Source of the DNA: Lachnospiraceae bacterium
Lineage (GTDB): Bacteria; Bacillota; Clostridia; Lachnospirales; Lachnospiraceae
NCBI GenBank assembly: GCA_017938405.1
Contig: JAGBBP010000014.1
Location: forward strand, 329,034-393,033
DNA length: 64,000 bases
Reading direction: 5' to 3'
The translations under genes were made by a program, and so were the position numbers. Below are positions 17,135 through 26,047 of the stretch, one piece after another. A model generated the notes under the pieces. The model saw only the letters and a list, made by a program, of their open reading frames with translations. It searched no databases and was not told the origin of the DNA. Position 1 is the first letter of the stretch; the number at the start of each line of letters is the position of its first letter.

Positions 17135-17884
17135 TCAAAAATGCATATTGCCAAATCTAATATCTCCGAAATGTAGTTCATTTTGCTTGTATTCCAGATA
17201 AAAGGAATAGGAAGCCCCAGCGGCATCTGTCTTCAGTTCATACAGCGCTGCGCCGGGAATAGAGTCTCCATCCGTTTCAGCGCTGTCTGTACGAATACAG
17301 GTCCATTCTCCGCCCAGTTTTTTACGGAATTCATCCATAAGGCAGTTGCCGAAGGAAGAAATTTTTGATGTTACCATATGCATATCCGCGGTATCTGTAA
17401 TTAACAGTCCGACAGAAAGAACATCAAAGCTCTGGTCATCAACAATTAACTGTAAATAGACAGAATCCTCTACGGTTACCATAACATCCCAAAAAACAGC
17501 ACTCTTTCCGGAATAGATATTTAAATAAAGATACGGTGTTGCTTTCCTTCCACAGTCACCGAAATCAATTTGCTCCCAACCGATGGCAGTAACAAGTGTA
17601 TTATAAAACTCCTCTGCTGCCTGATAAACCGAAAATTGTTGTTCCTCATAAGCGATATGCGCAAAAGGTGTACGCTGCGTGGATTGAGGAAACGAGGCCA
17701 AACGAGCCTTTTCAAAAAAAGATAAATTCACCGGCAACTCTAATGTAATGGGAGATAGCGTTTGTTGTTCCGCCGTTGTATTTTTTGCATCCGCAAATGA
17801 CAGGGCAATATTCGGAAGCGCAAACAAACAACCGATAATACTCACAGCCGAAACGCCACAAAGGATTTTTCTTATTAATTTCAT
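17135..17884 (-). CDS. Exported protein of ABC/TCS locus, unknown
   Basis: A 249-residue protein with an N-terminal membrane segment (about 7-29) that could be a signal anchor, followed by an extracytoplasmic domain. No family motif is recognised. Its ATG overlaps the histidine kinase stop by 4 nt (ATGA), so it is translated together with the sensor; it may supply an extracellular input to the kinase. It lies 77 nt before the lipoprotein start. Confidence 0.62.
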   Translation of the reverse strand: MKLIRKILCGVSAVSIIGCLFALPNIALSFADAKNTTAEQQTLSPITLELPVNLSFFEKARLASFPQSTQRTPFAHIAYEEQQFSVYQAAEEFYNTLVTAIGWEQIDFGDCGRKATPYLYLNIYSGKSAVFWDVMVTVEDSVYLQLIVDDQSFDVLSVGLLITDTADMHMVTSKISSFGNCLMDEFRKKLGGEWTCIRTDSAETDGDSIPGAALYELKTDAAGASYSFYLEYKQNELHFGDIRFGNMHF

Positions 17885-19278
17885 ACACGATCACCCCGCA
17901 ATTCTACAATTACTTTTGTTTCCAAGCCCGGTTCGCTTGTAATGAAAAGCGTTCCGTGATGTAACTCAACGATTTCTTTACATATGGATAATCCCAAGCC
18001 TGCTCCGCCCTGTTTCCGGGAACGTGATTTGTCCACACGATAAAAGGCTTCCGTGAGTTTCTCCAAATCTTCTTTCGGGATTCCTCTTCCGTTATCAATT
18101 ACTTCATATCGGCATCCGTCGGTTAACATGGATTGTCTTATTCGAATGGAGCCGTTTGAATCGATGGCCTTTCCGGCATTGTCTAACAGATTTAACAGCA
18201 ACGATTGCACTAAGTCCGGCGCCAGTAAACAGCATCCATCCTCCGTCTCTACATCAATGAGAATGTTTTGCGCAACAAAGGTTCTTCGAAAAACGGAAAG
18301 AGCCCTTTGCAAAATATCTGCAGGAGCGGAAGAAACCATAGGAAAGTCTTTTTTTCTTACTACAAGCAGGTCCAGCAATTGAAAGGATAGTTGTTCCAGA
18401 CGTTTTCCCTCTTTGAAAATATAATTGGCACATTCTGCCTGCTCCTCTTTGGAAAGGGTACAACTTCGAAGTAAATCGGCATACCCGATCAAGGAAGTCA
18501 TGGGGGTTTTTATTTCGTGGGTGAAGCTGCCGATAAATCGTTCCTGTTGTTCGATCGTTTCTTGTTGTTCCCTGATTTTTGTGGTTAATATTTCTGCCAT
18601 ATGGTTGAAATCAGATGCTAAGGATGCTGTTTCGTCATTTCCCTGCACCTCTGCACGCTTTTCCAGTGCACCGGCTGCAATCTCTCCGGAGACAATGGAG
18701 AGTCTGTGTAACGGTTTTGTCAGGAAGTGTGCAATCAAAAAGGAAAGGATGCCGCTAAGAACAATAAGTATCAGAAATAAACTCCGATAAATTTGCAGTT
18801 GCGCTTCCCGGAGTTCATAAATTTCGGATATGTTTTGCACTGCATCCAGATAAAAGACCGTATGATTCACGGAGAAAGTACCTGTAATCTGCAAGAAGTG
18901 TCCCATGGAATTATGATATGTTTTGAGGGCGCACGCAGTATCGGTGCATAACTCTTTTAAGGAATCATCATAGGAGAAATTGCCTTTTGTCTGATAAACG
19001 GTTGTATCGGTATAAAATCGGAGAGCTTCCCAATCGGAATCTGAAGAGTTAAGCTCCTGAATCAGCAGATTTCCTATTTCATTGGAATAATACTGTTCAC
19101 TGATTGAATTTATCAGAGTAAGCGTGGATTGTAAAAAACGGTATGACTGTATGGCCTGTTCTTTTTCGCGTTCCATGGAGCGCTGAAAGGAAAACAGAAT
19201 AAGAAGCGTTCCGCCAATCCCGTATAAAAGACAGGTAAGAAGTGTTATGAAAACAGCCAGTTTTGTGCGAAGCCTCAT
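17881..19278 (-). CDS. Sensor histidine kinase with HAMP domain
   Basis: A 465-residue kinase: membrane segments near 8-32 and 162-184, an extracellular sensor of about 130 residues between them, a HAMP domain (about 185-237), the phospho-acceptor region FTHEIKTPMTS, N box LLNLLDNAGKAI, and G boxes DNGRGIP and GAGLGLSI. It is a classic OmpR-family partner kinase. ATG overlaps the response regulator stop as ATGA. The long sensor loop, unlike the loop-free BceS type, suggests direct ligand sensing outside the cell. Confidence 0.95.
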   Translation of the reverse strand: MRLRTKLAVFITLLTCLLYGIGGTLLILFSFQRSMEREKEQAIQSYRFLQSTLTLINSISEQYYSNEIGNLLIQELNSSDSDWEALRFYTDTTVYQTKGNFSYDDSLKELCTDTACALKTYHNSMGHFLQITGTFSVNHTVFYLDAVQNISEIYELREAQLQIYRSLFLILIVLSGILSFLIAHFLTKPLHRLSIVSGEIAAGALEKRAEVQGNDETASLASDFNHMAEILTTKIREQQETIEQQERFIGSFTHEIKTPMTSLIGYADLLRSCTLSKEEQAECANYIFKEGKRLEQLSFQLLDLLVVRKKDFPMVSSAPADILQRALSVFRRTFVAQNILIDVETEDGCCLLAPDLVQSLLLNLLDNAGKAIDSNGSIRIRQSMLTDGCRYEVIDNGRGIPKEDLEKLTEAFYRVDKSRSRKQGGAGLGLSICKEIVELHHGTLFITSEPGLETKVIVELRGDRV

Positions 19279-19934
19279 TCTGTCACCTCCAGACGATAGC
19301 CGACTTTAGATATCGCGCGAAGCGATTGTTCCAGACCAAGCTTCTTTCTGAGACGTTGTACATGCAAATCAACGGTTCGACTTATGCCGTCAAATTCTCC
19401 GCCCCAGACCCGTTCATAAATGGTTTCACGATAAAGAGCAATGTTAGGATTTCTTACAAAAAGAAGCAATAATTCATATTCCTTATTTGTAAGAGGAATT
19501 TCGGTATTGTTTTTGGTGACGGTCATGGAGTCGCAATGAATGGTAATGTCGGAAAGACAAATCGTCTTATCTAATTTATGAAATCTCCGTAAAACGACTT
19601 CGACTCTTGCTACTAATTCTGCAACTTCAAAAGGTTTAGATATATAATCCTCCGCTCCCATTCGAAGCCCCTTTACCCGGTCGTTTACACCGGTCTTTGC
19701 TGTGAGAAAAATAGTGGGAATATTTAATGCTTTACTATATTCTAAAAGAGCATAGCCGTCCGCACCGGGTAACATGATATCCAGTAAAAGCAGGTCAAAG
19801 TATTCTCGTTCTAAAAGATCCGCCGCTTCCAAGCCGTCGTAGATACAAGTACAGGAATACCCATATTGGGACAGACTCATACGAATCAGGTTTGCAATGG
19901 ATTCTTCGTCCTCAACAATACAAATCTTAATCAT
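19275..19934 (-). CDS. OmpR-family response regulator
   Basis: A 219-residue regulator: a receiver domain with the acidic pair Glu8-Asp9, phospho-acceptor Asp in LLLLDIMLPGADGY, and Lys in YISKPFE, then a winged-helix DNA-binding domain ending in SRTVDLHVQRLRKKLG. It is the first gene of the ABC/TCS operon and has an optimal ribosome site (AAGGAGG, 8 nt) and a strong promoter. It most likely controls its own operon. Confidence 0.96.
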   Translation of the reverse strand: MIKICIVEDEESIANLIRMSLSQYGYSCTCIYDGLEAADLLEREYFDLLLLDIMLPGADGYALLEYSKALNIPTIFLTAKTGVNDRVKGLRMGAEDYISKPFEVAELVARVEVVLRRFHKLDKTICLSDITIHCDSMTVTKNNTEIPLTNKEYELLLLFVRNPNIALYRETIYERVWGGEFDGISRTVDLHVQRLRKKLGLEQSLRAISKVGYRLEVTE

Positions 19935-19980
19935 GGTAATATCCTCCTTGTATATTAGTCACACTCGATTTTACATCATT

Positions 19981-20010
19981 ATTGTATCTTTTTTGCATCA
20001 GGACTGTCAA
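19981..20010 (-). promoter_or_regulatory. Sigma-A promoter of the ABC/TCS operon
   Basis: A perfect TTGACA (20005-20010) is separated by 18 nt from TACAAT (19981-19986) on the minus strand, 47 nt before the regulator start. Confidence 0.8.
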
Positions 20011-20118
20011 TGCGGAGTCAAGTTCTACGAGGAGATAGGAAGGAACGGAAACTGATATAAGTTGTGCAAAGGATGCAATAGGGATATATAACTTTCAGTT
20101 TTGCGAATCTTTCCAATG

Positions 20119-20429
20119 TAAGTAACAGGTGTCCCTGTACAGAACCCAAAGCTCGTTTTACGGTTATTTATACACAGCAAAAGACACGAGCCCCATAGAC
20201 ATTGATTTTTTGCTTTCCCGAAGGGTCGCGTACTTAGCGCAGTCGAAATCGCCTTCTAGAGCGGCTTAGGCTTGAGGACGCTCCCAAAAGTCTTAGCCGC
20301 TCTTGAAGGAAGTTTGACGAAGCGTTGCGATTCGCAAATAAATCAATTTCTATGGGGCTCGTGTCGATTTGTATAAAACACAACCGTAAAACGAGCTAAG
20401 TTATTTTACAGCAGGGACACCGTGACTTA
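20119..20429. repeat. Long nested fold-back element 1 (MITE-like or structured RNA)
   Basis: Nearly the whole gap between the OYE gene and the ABC/TCS operon is one nested inverted repeat. Perfect paired blocks are GGTGTCCCTG (20128-20137 with 20412-20421), AGCTCGTTTTACGGTT (20150-20165 with 20382-20397, 16 bp) and GACACGAGCCCCATAGA (20183-20199 with 20349-20365, 17 bp); inner partial pairing includes AGAGCGGCT and its complement around the 14-nt loop near 20270-20290. A TAAGT/ACTTA extension lies outside the first block. No coding frame spans it. The right arm ends 2 nt before the OYE stop codon. Confidence 0.85.
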
Positions 20430-20430
20430 G

Positions 20431-22422
20431 TTAAATATGGTTCGCCACCTCAAAGGCATCCCAGATTGCATACATAATATTAGCTACCTTCTTGGCATCA
20501 CCGAGAAGATAAATCTCCGGTACATCAAACTCTACCTCATGGTATAAGGAATTCTCCTCGTTATAGCCCACAGAAAGAATGACGCTGTCGCAAGCCAGTT
20601 CCTTTGCTCCCTCCGGGGTCTCTACAGAAAGTTTGCCGCCTGCATAGCCGGTTACCTTTGCGCTTGTGAGAATCTCTACGCCATTGAAAGGAAGCAATGC
20701 CGCCAGCATGTCGGAATTGGAGTGACAAAGCGGGCCGTTGACCTTCATAATCTTGTCCTGTGCCTCTACAATGGTCACCTTCTTACCGGCCTGCGCCAGC
20801 CACAGTGCAGTCTCACAGCCAACAAGGCCGCCGCCTACCACAACCGTGGTGTCGCCGCAATCCTTTTCCTTTAACAGTACCTGAGACGCGGTATATACCT
20901 TTTCATCGTCACCTAAGGAGAATACCTTCGGCGTGGAACCGGTAGCCATGATAACGGTATCGTAATCACCTTCTAAAATATCCTTCTTGGTAATCTCGGT
21001 GTTTAAATGCACCTCAACCTTTAAGCGGTCCATTTCCTGTGCATACCAGTTGGCCAGTGCAATATCGTCTTCCTTGAACTTCGGTGCACCGCCCGGTAAT
21101 AAGTTACCGCCTAGGCGTCCGCTCTTTTCAAACAATACCGGCTGATGTCCGCGGATAGCAAGCACTCTTGCCGCCTCACATCCGGCCACACCGCCGCCGA
21201 CCACAAGTACCTTTTTCTTCTGTAAAATCGGTTCATAGGCCATTGCACGCTCTCTTGCCGCCTGCGGATTTACCGCACAGTTGATAAGAGAATAGGTCGC
21301 AATACGTCCCATACAACCCTCGTGACAGGAAATACACGGACGAATCTGACAGGTTCTACCGGAACGAAGCTTATTACAGTAATCCGGGTCCGCAAGAAGC
21401 GGTCTTCCCAGGGAAATCATATCGCATTCACCGTTCTGAAGGGCCTCCAGCGCCGTGTCCGGATCATCCATACGTCCCGCACAAATGACCGGAATATCCA
21501 CCACTTCCTTTACAATCTTACAGAACGGACGGAACAGCCCCTTCTCCTGATACATCGGCGGATGACTCCACCACCAGGAATCGTAGGAACCGGCATCCAC
21601 ATCTAACGCATCGTAGCCGTACTGTGCCAGAAGCTTTGCAGCCTCGATACCTTCCTCGATATCTCTGCCCTTTTCTTCGAACTCTTCTCCCGGAAGCGCA
21701 CCCTTTCTCCAGTCCTTAATCATACTCTTTACGCTGTAACGAAGGGTAACCGGGAAGTCCTTACCGCAGCGGGACTTAATCTCTTCCACGATTTCCTTTG
21801 CAAAACGAAGCCGGTTCTCTAAGGAGCCGCCGTACTCATCGGTTCTTAAGTTAAACATGGAAATCGCAAACTGGTCTAATAAATAGCCCTCATGCACCGC
21901 ATGAATCTGAATGCCGTCAAAACCGCCGCGCATGGCATTGTATGCACCGTCACCGAAGGACTTTACGATACTGCGAATTTCTTCCTTCGTAATGGAACGG
22001 CACATCTTATCCAGCCAACGATGCGGAATCTCAGACGGCGCAACCGGCGGGAATTCGCCTAAGTTGGTCGGAATGGTCACTCGACCGAATCCGCCGGACA
22101 TCTGCAAGAAAATCTTGCTGCCGTAAGCGTGAACACGCTCGGTCATCTCCTTACTGGTTCTCGTAAAGTGAACCGCATTGTGGGTGGACACCGGAATAAT
22201 GGATTGATTCTGCGGCTCTACCTGCTGGTCACAGAAGGTAACACCGGTAATAATGAGGCCGGTACCGCCCTTTGCACGCTCTACATAATAATCAATACCG
22301 CGCTGGTTCCAGCCTCCCTCGGCATCGGAAAGGCCTAACGGTCCCATCGGTGCCATGGCAAAACGGTTCTTGATCTCCACACTACCGATTTTCACCGGGG
22401 TAAACAGTTCTTTGTACTTCAT
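20431..22422 (-). CDS. NADH:flavin oxidoreductase, OYE-FAD/NAD fusion
   Basis: A 663-residue enzyme of the 2,4-dienoyl-CoA reductase/enoate reductase type. Residues about 1-360 are an FMN-binding TIM barrel with NRFAMAPMG near the start and the active-site segment HAVHEGYLLDQF, one residue longer than the usual HGAHGYLLxQF. A 4Fe-4S site follows (CISCHEGC and a later Cys in CAVNP), then an FAD/NAD(P) part with VVGGGVAGCEAA and VVVGGGLVGCETA. It would reduce an activated C=C bond with NADH. The ATG at 22422 has AGGAG about 10 nt upstream. It is a single-gene unit with its own promoter; the substrate is unknown. Confidence 0.92.
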   Translation of the reverse strand: MKYKELFTPVKIGSVEIKNRFAMAPMGPLGLSDAEGGWNQRGIDYYVERAKGGTGLIITGVTFCDQQVEPQNQSIIPVSTHNAVHFTRTSKEMTERVHAYGSKIFLQMSGGFGRVTIPTNLGEFPPVAPSEIPHRWLDKMCRSITKEEIRSIVKSFGDGAYNAMRGGFDGIQIHAVHEGYLLDQFAISMFNLRTDEYGGSLENRLRFAKEIVEEIKSRCGKDFPVTLRYSVKSMIKDWRKGALPGEEFEEKGRDIEEGIEAAKLLAQYGYDALDVDAGSYDSWWWSHPPMYQEKGLFRPFCKIVKEVVDIPVICAGRMDDPDTALEALQNGECDMISLGRPLLADPDYCNKLRSGRTCQIRPCISCHEGCMGRIATYSLINCAVNPQAARERAMAYEPILQKKKVLVVGGGVAGCEAARVLAIRGHQPVLFEKSGRLGGNLLPGGAPKFKEDDIALANWYAQEMDRLKVEVHLNTEITKKDILEGDYDTVIMATGSTPKVFSLGDDEKVYTASQVLLKEKDCGDTTVVVGGGLVGCETALWLAQAGKKVTIVEAQDKIMKVNGPLCHSNSDMLAALLPFNGVEILTSAKVTGYAGGKLSVETPEGAKELACDSVILSVGYNEENSLYHEVEFDVPEIYLLGDAKKVANIMYAIWDAFEVANHI

Positions 22423-22466
22423 AGCATGACTCTCCTTTGTGATATGATACACCCTATGTATTCGAC

Positions 22467-22482
22467 TTCTAATTGATTAGAA
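22467..22482 (-). promoter_or_regulatory. Operator-like palindrome at OYE promoter
   Basis: TTCTAAT and ATTAGAA are perfect arms around 2 nt, placed just after the -10 box, where a bound repressor would block initiation. No regulator gene lies beside it. Confidence 0.5.
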
Positions 22483-22484
22483 TT

Positions 22485-22513
22485 ATTATACCTCAAACCT
22501 CATAAAAAACCAA
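22485..22513 (-). promoter_or_regulatory. Sigma-A promoter of the OYE gene
   Basis: TTGGTT (22508-22513) and TATAAT (22485-22490) on the minus strand are 17 nt apart. Confidence 0.7.
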
Positions 22514-22561
22514 GTCCCCAAAATAAGAGCTCGTTCATCTCATTACTTTCTCCGACACACC

Positions 22562-22597
22562 AAAAGCGGCTGCGCAAATCCTATCGCACAGCCGCTC
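22562..22597 (-). terminator. Terminator of the ABC-2 operon (22.6-25.8 kb)
   Basis: On the minus strand AGCGGCTG pairs with CAGCCGCT, followed by TTTTGG; the T-run is short. Confidence 0.7.
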
Positions 22598-22608
22598 TCC
22601 AACTCATT

Positions 22609-23739
22609 TTACGCCACTTTCTTTCTCTTTACCACCACTAAGAATACGAAGAACACCGCTACCGCAAATGCCGTCACCACTCCGCAATTCGTAAGAAATT
22701 CCGTAAAATGTGCCGTGGCCGCATTCTCCTCATTTAACAAAATCACATTTTTCATATACCAGCCTGCCGGCAAAAATTCACCGATTTTATTTACATAATC
22801 CGGCAACAGATAAGCCGGTACAAACACACCGCACAAGAAGGACATTCCCAACCCCAATACATTGCTGGCACCGTTTAATGCTTCAGTACTCGGCAACAAG
22901 ACACCCAACAACACCGAGATTGTCACAGAAAACAGAAGAAATGCAAAACTGTTCAGAGTTCCCAACAAATACTCCGCCGGAGTAAAATCTCTGTGGTAAA
23001 TAATAGCTCCCAGCCCCATAAACAAAGCCCAAAACACTACAGCAACCAAGACAATCCCTTTTACCACTTCCGTATTTTGTTTTCGTACACTTACCATACC
23101 GCAATCGGTACGCATCTTAATATCTTTTCTGTAAAAGGAATACATCACCGGTCCCAATACCATAATTAAAATGCACGGCAAAATATAAGCAAGAAACGTA
23201 AAGAAAAAATATCCCGGCCGTGTGCTCATGGACTGTCTTCCTGACAACACCTCGGTTTCCGCATGATTCTCCGTATTCTTCAATACCGAAGCACAAGCAT
23301 CTTCCAAGGACTTTCCCATAGCAAGTTCCCCGCGCACATATTGAAAAAACAACTCAATTTTCTGATCCACAAAGGCCATATTCGGCTTCGTACTCTGACG
23401 CTCGATTCCACCCTTTTTGCCTGCAAGAAAGTTTTCCTCAAATCCTTCCTCAAAATAAACCACATAATCTACCAAGCCGCTAAACAATAAATCCGACAAC
23501 AATTCTTTATCGTACTCCGTCTCTACTTCGTTTTCCTGCGCCAGATATTCTGTCAACGTCTTAGACAACACCGACGCTTCCTTATCTTCCACATAAATGG
23601 TAAGTTCCGTAGCCTGATACATTTTTTCCTGGTCTTTTCCCGTCAAAAAGGACATCGCGATGGTCATACCGAAGAAAATGACAAAGTACATGCTTACAGA
23701 AGGCAATGCCTTTTTTACAATCTTTAATACGACTCTCAT
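22609..23739 (-). CDS. ABC-2 type permease
   Basis: A 376-residue permease with the ABC-2 (YhgE/DrrB/LinearmycinH-like) layout: one N-terminal helix (about 12-32), a large extracytoplasmic domain (about 35-180), then five membrane helices. The start at 23739 overlaps the previous permease stop as ATGA; a longer frame would lie inside that gene. With the neighbouring permease and ATPase it forms a drug or peptide exporter. Confidence 0.88.
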   Translation of the reverse strand: MRVVLKIVKKALPSVSMYFVIFFGMTIAMSFLTGKDQEKMYQATELTIYVEDKEASVLSKTLTEYLAQENEVETEYDKELLSDLLFSGLVDYVVYFEEGFEENFLAGKKGGIERQSTKPNMAFVDQKIELFFQYVRGELAMGKSLEDACASVLKNTENHAETEVLSGRQSMSTRPGYFFFTFLAYILPCILIMVLGPVMYSFYRKDIKMRTDCGMVSVRKQNTEVVKGIVLVAVVFWALFMGLGAIIYHRDFTPAEYLLGTLNSFAFLLFSVTISVLLGVLLPSTEALNGASNVLGLGMSFLCGVFVPAYLLPDYVNKIGEFLPAGWYMKNVILLNEENAATAHFTEFLTNCGVVTAFAVAVFFVFLVVVKRKKVA

Positions 23740-24881
23740 GCCAGCTTCACACTCCTTCCGGTTCTTCTCTGTCGCATCATAAGCACAAGTATACTTCCTA
23801 CCACAAGACAAACGCACCAAATCAGAATACCGAGTAAGCATCTTGCATACTTTTCCATATCTCCCATAATGCAAAGAGCCTGCATGGAATCGGCAATCAG
23901 TGTTGCCTGATTTACCCGGTTTACAATCGGTGCCGTCAGCTCAAGGGAAATACGAATATTTCCTACCATAAGCCCCGCAAGAAAACAACTGAACATGGTA
24001 CATCCCATCATAATAGCGTTTTGCAAACCATCACTTTTTTGTACCACGGTTCCGATAAAGTAACCGTTTAAAACACCCAGTAAGCTATAAAATACCCCGC
24101 CCAGGAACAGCCAGCCGTTTATACTTCCAAAGTCCACTTTCAGTATCAAGATAAAATACGCAATATTAATCAAAAACTGGATGTACTGAATCGTAAATGC
24201 CGCTGCCACATCGCAAAGAACCGTCGGAATCGCCCGCATCGGTGCCGCCAGACGTCTTGCGGATACATTCGCAAACTTTATATCTAATTCATTGGTATTC
24301 ATAAGACCGTACATTGCACCGTACAAACTTGCCATAGCAATCAGCGCTTGGAAATACTGTACAAACGGGTCTTTACTGGTACCCTCAAACTCCTTTACTC
24401 CCAATGTTTCGATTTCTTTAGAGAAAGCCCCGATCACCTCTGTAAGCTTTCCGTTCATGGCCGCTTCCACAAACATATCTTTACTCTGTAAATATCCGTC
24501 CACCACCGTTTTTACAACTGTGGAATTCAGTCCGTTTTCACGAAGGATTACTTTGGTTTCTTCTCCGGTTACGATAACCGCACTCACGTCCCCGCCGGAT
24601 AACATTGCCTCCGCTGTTTCACGGTCACATTCCTCCACCGCAAAAAACGCTACATCCCCATTCTTCATCTCTTTTAAAAACGAAACAAATGCCTCATCCC
24701 GTATCCCGCCTTCTTCTGTTGTCACAGCCACCGGAATTGTAGCAAATCCCCAATCCTTATTCGTTGCATCCGAAAATGCCACCTTAAATACGGTGCCCAG
24801 TAACAACGGAAAAATAATAGACCAGAAAAACAACTGTTTCATCCGCAACAACCGCTTTAAACGATAAAAATAATGTATCAT
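23736..24881 (-). CDS. ABC-2 type permease
   Basis: A 381-residue permease with the same layout as its neighbour (N-terminal helix at about 17-37, extracytoplasmic domain to about 190, then five or six helices). The ATG at 24881 is preferred because the AAGGGGG ribosome site lies 6 nt upstream; the ATG at 24887 directly touches that site. The gene begins 11 nt after the ATPase stop. Confidence 0.86.
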   Translation of the reverse strand: MIHYFYRLKRLLRMKQLFFWSIIFPLLLGTVFKVAFSDATNKDWGFATIPVAVTTEEGGIRDEAFVSFLKEMKNGDVAFFAVEECDRETAEAMLSGGDVSAVIVTGEETKVILRENGLNSTVVKTVVDGYLQSKDMFVEAAMNGKLTEVIGAFSKEIETLGVKEFEGTSKDPFVQYFQALIAMASLYGAMYGLMNTNELDIKFANVSARRLAAPMRAIPTVLCDVAAAFTIQYIQFLINIAYFILILKVDFGSINGWLFLGGVFYSLLGVLNGYFIGTVVQKSDGLQNAIMMGCTMFSCFLAGLMVGNIRISLELTAPIVNRVNQATLIADSMQALCIMGDMEKYARCLLGILIWCVCLVVGSILVLMMRQRRTGRSVKLA

Positions 24882-24892
24882 ACTCATCCCCC

Positions 24893-25840
24893 TTACTGTA
24901 CTTCGTCCCGGAGTTCTTTTCCTGTGATTTCAAGGAACACATCGTTTAAGGTCGGTTGCTCCGCAAACACTCTGCCGAAGGATGTCCCGGTGTTGTTTAA
25001 GTATTCCAGCACATGTAACACGTTATGTCTGCCGCCGCTACACTTAATGGTAACCAATCCGTCGTTATACTCCACGGAAATGATGTGAGAAAGCTTCTCC
25101 AGACCGAACAAAACTTCACTTGTCATCTCCGGCACTTCCACACGAATGGTCTCCCCGGTCTGAATCATACTCTTTAATTCGTCCTTCGTACCGGTTGCCA
25201 CCAGCTGTCCCTTGTCGATGATGGCGATTCTGGAACAAATCTGCTCTACCTCTTCCATATAGTGGGAGGTGTAAATCACCGTTGCTCCCTGACGATTTAA
25301 TTCCTGAATGCCCTCTAAGATTTTATTCCGGCTCTGAGGGTCCACCGCCACCGTCGGCTCATCGAAAATAATCAGTTCCGGCTTATGGGCGATACCGCAG
25401 GCAATGTTTAATCGGCGAAGTAAACCGCCGGAGAGCTTCTTCGGATAAAACTTTACAAATTCCTCAAGGCCTACAAAGGCAATTGCTTCCTGCACCAGTG
25501 CCTTTCTCTTTTCCTTATCGCTCACATACAAACTACAGAAATAATCGATATTCTCATACACCGTCAGTTCATCAAACACCGCCACATTCTGAAGCACCAC
25601 ACCGATACGGCCCTTTACGGAATAATTATCCGCCCGCATTTTCTCTCCGAACACGGTAATCTCACCCTTGTCATAATTCGTTAAAGAAAGCAGGCAGTTA
25701 ATAATGGTGGACTTACCGCTGCCGTTCGGTCCCAAAAGTCCGAAAATCTCCCCTTTCTCAATGGACAAATTCATATGGTCCACTGCCACCAATTCCTTAT
25801 ACCGCTTTACCAGATTCTCAATCTTAACTACTGTATTCAT
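24893..25840 (-). CDS. ABC transporter ATP-binding protein
   Basis: A 315-residue ATPase of the drug-exporter (DrrA/LnrL) type: Walker A GPNGSGKS, signature KLSGGLLRR, Walker B LIIFDEPT with the VDPQSRN segment, and a C-terminal extension of about 90 residues ending in LNDVFLEITGKELRDE as in DrrA-like proteins. The start at 25840 has AAAGGAG 5 nt upstream. It leads the ATPase-permease-permease operon and is divergent from a NarL-type two-component system that probably controls it. Confidence 0.94.
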   Translation of the reverse strand: MNTVVKIENLVKRYKELVAVDHMNLSIEKGEIFGLLGPNGSGKSTIINCLLSLTNYDKGEITVFGEKMRADNYSVKGRIGVVLQNVAVFDELTVYENIDYFCSLYVSDKEKRKALVQEAIAFVGLEEFVKFYPKKLSGGLLRRLNIACGIAHKPELIIFDEPTVAVDPQSRNKILEGIQELNRQGATVIYTSHYMEEVEQICSRIAIIDKGQLVATGTKDELKSMIQTGETIRVEVPEMTSEVLFGLEKLSHIISVEYNDGLVTIKCSGGRHNVLHVLEYLNNTGTSFGRVFAEQPTLNDVFLEITGKELRDEVQ

Positions 25841-25884
25841 AGTGTCTCCTTTCGTTTTCCCACGATTTCGCATCTTATGCCCCT

Positions 25885-25949
25885 ATCATACCAAAGACAA
25901 CTCTCACATTCCAGTGTCGTTTGTCAGAAAGAGAAAGTGACAAATGTCA
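25885..25949. promoter_or_regulatory. Promoter and operator-like dyad between ABC and TCS genes
   Basis: TGTCGTTTGTCA (25915-25926) and TGACAAATGTCA (25938-25949) form an inverted repeat around 11 nt. It sits directly upstream of a minus-strand promoter with TATGAT (25885-25890) and a weak TGGAAT -35 (25908-25913). This is where an activator would bind; the adjacent NarL-type regulator is the obvious candidate. Confidence 0.55.
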
Positions 25950-26047
25950 TCTGTTTTTGGCTTTTCTTTCTACGGGATATGTGATAAACTGAATGTTAGA
26001 ATTCGTAAGAAGGGCACCGCGCCCATAAAAGGAAAGGAGGAACGCCC

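Noticed and set aside
20431..22422. Naming the OYE protein bilirubin reductase or a bile-acid (Bai) enzyme
   Set aside because: The HGDR-type motif I associate with BilR is not seen and no bai neighbours exist; the sequence alone does not fix the substrate.
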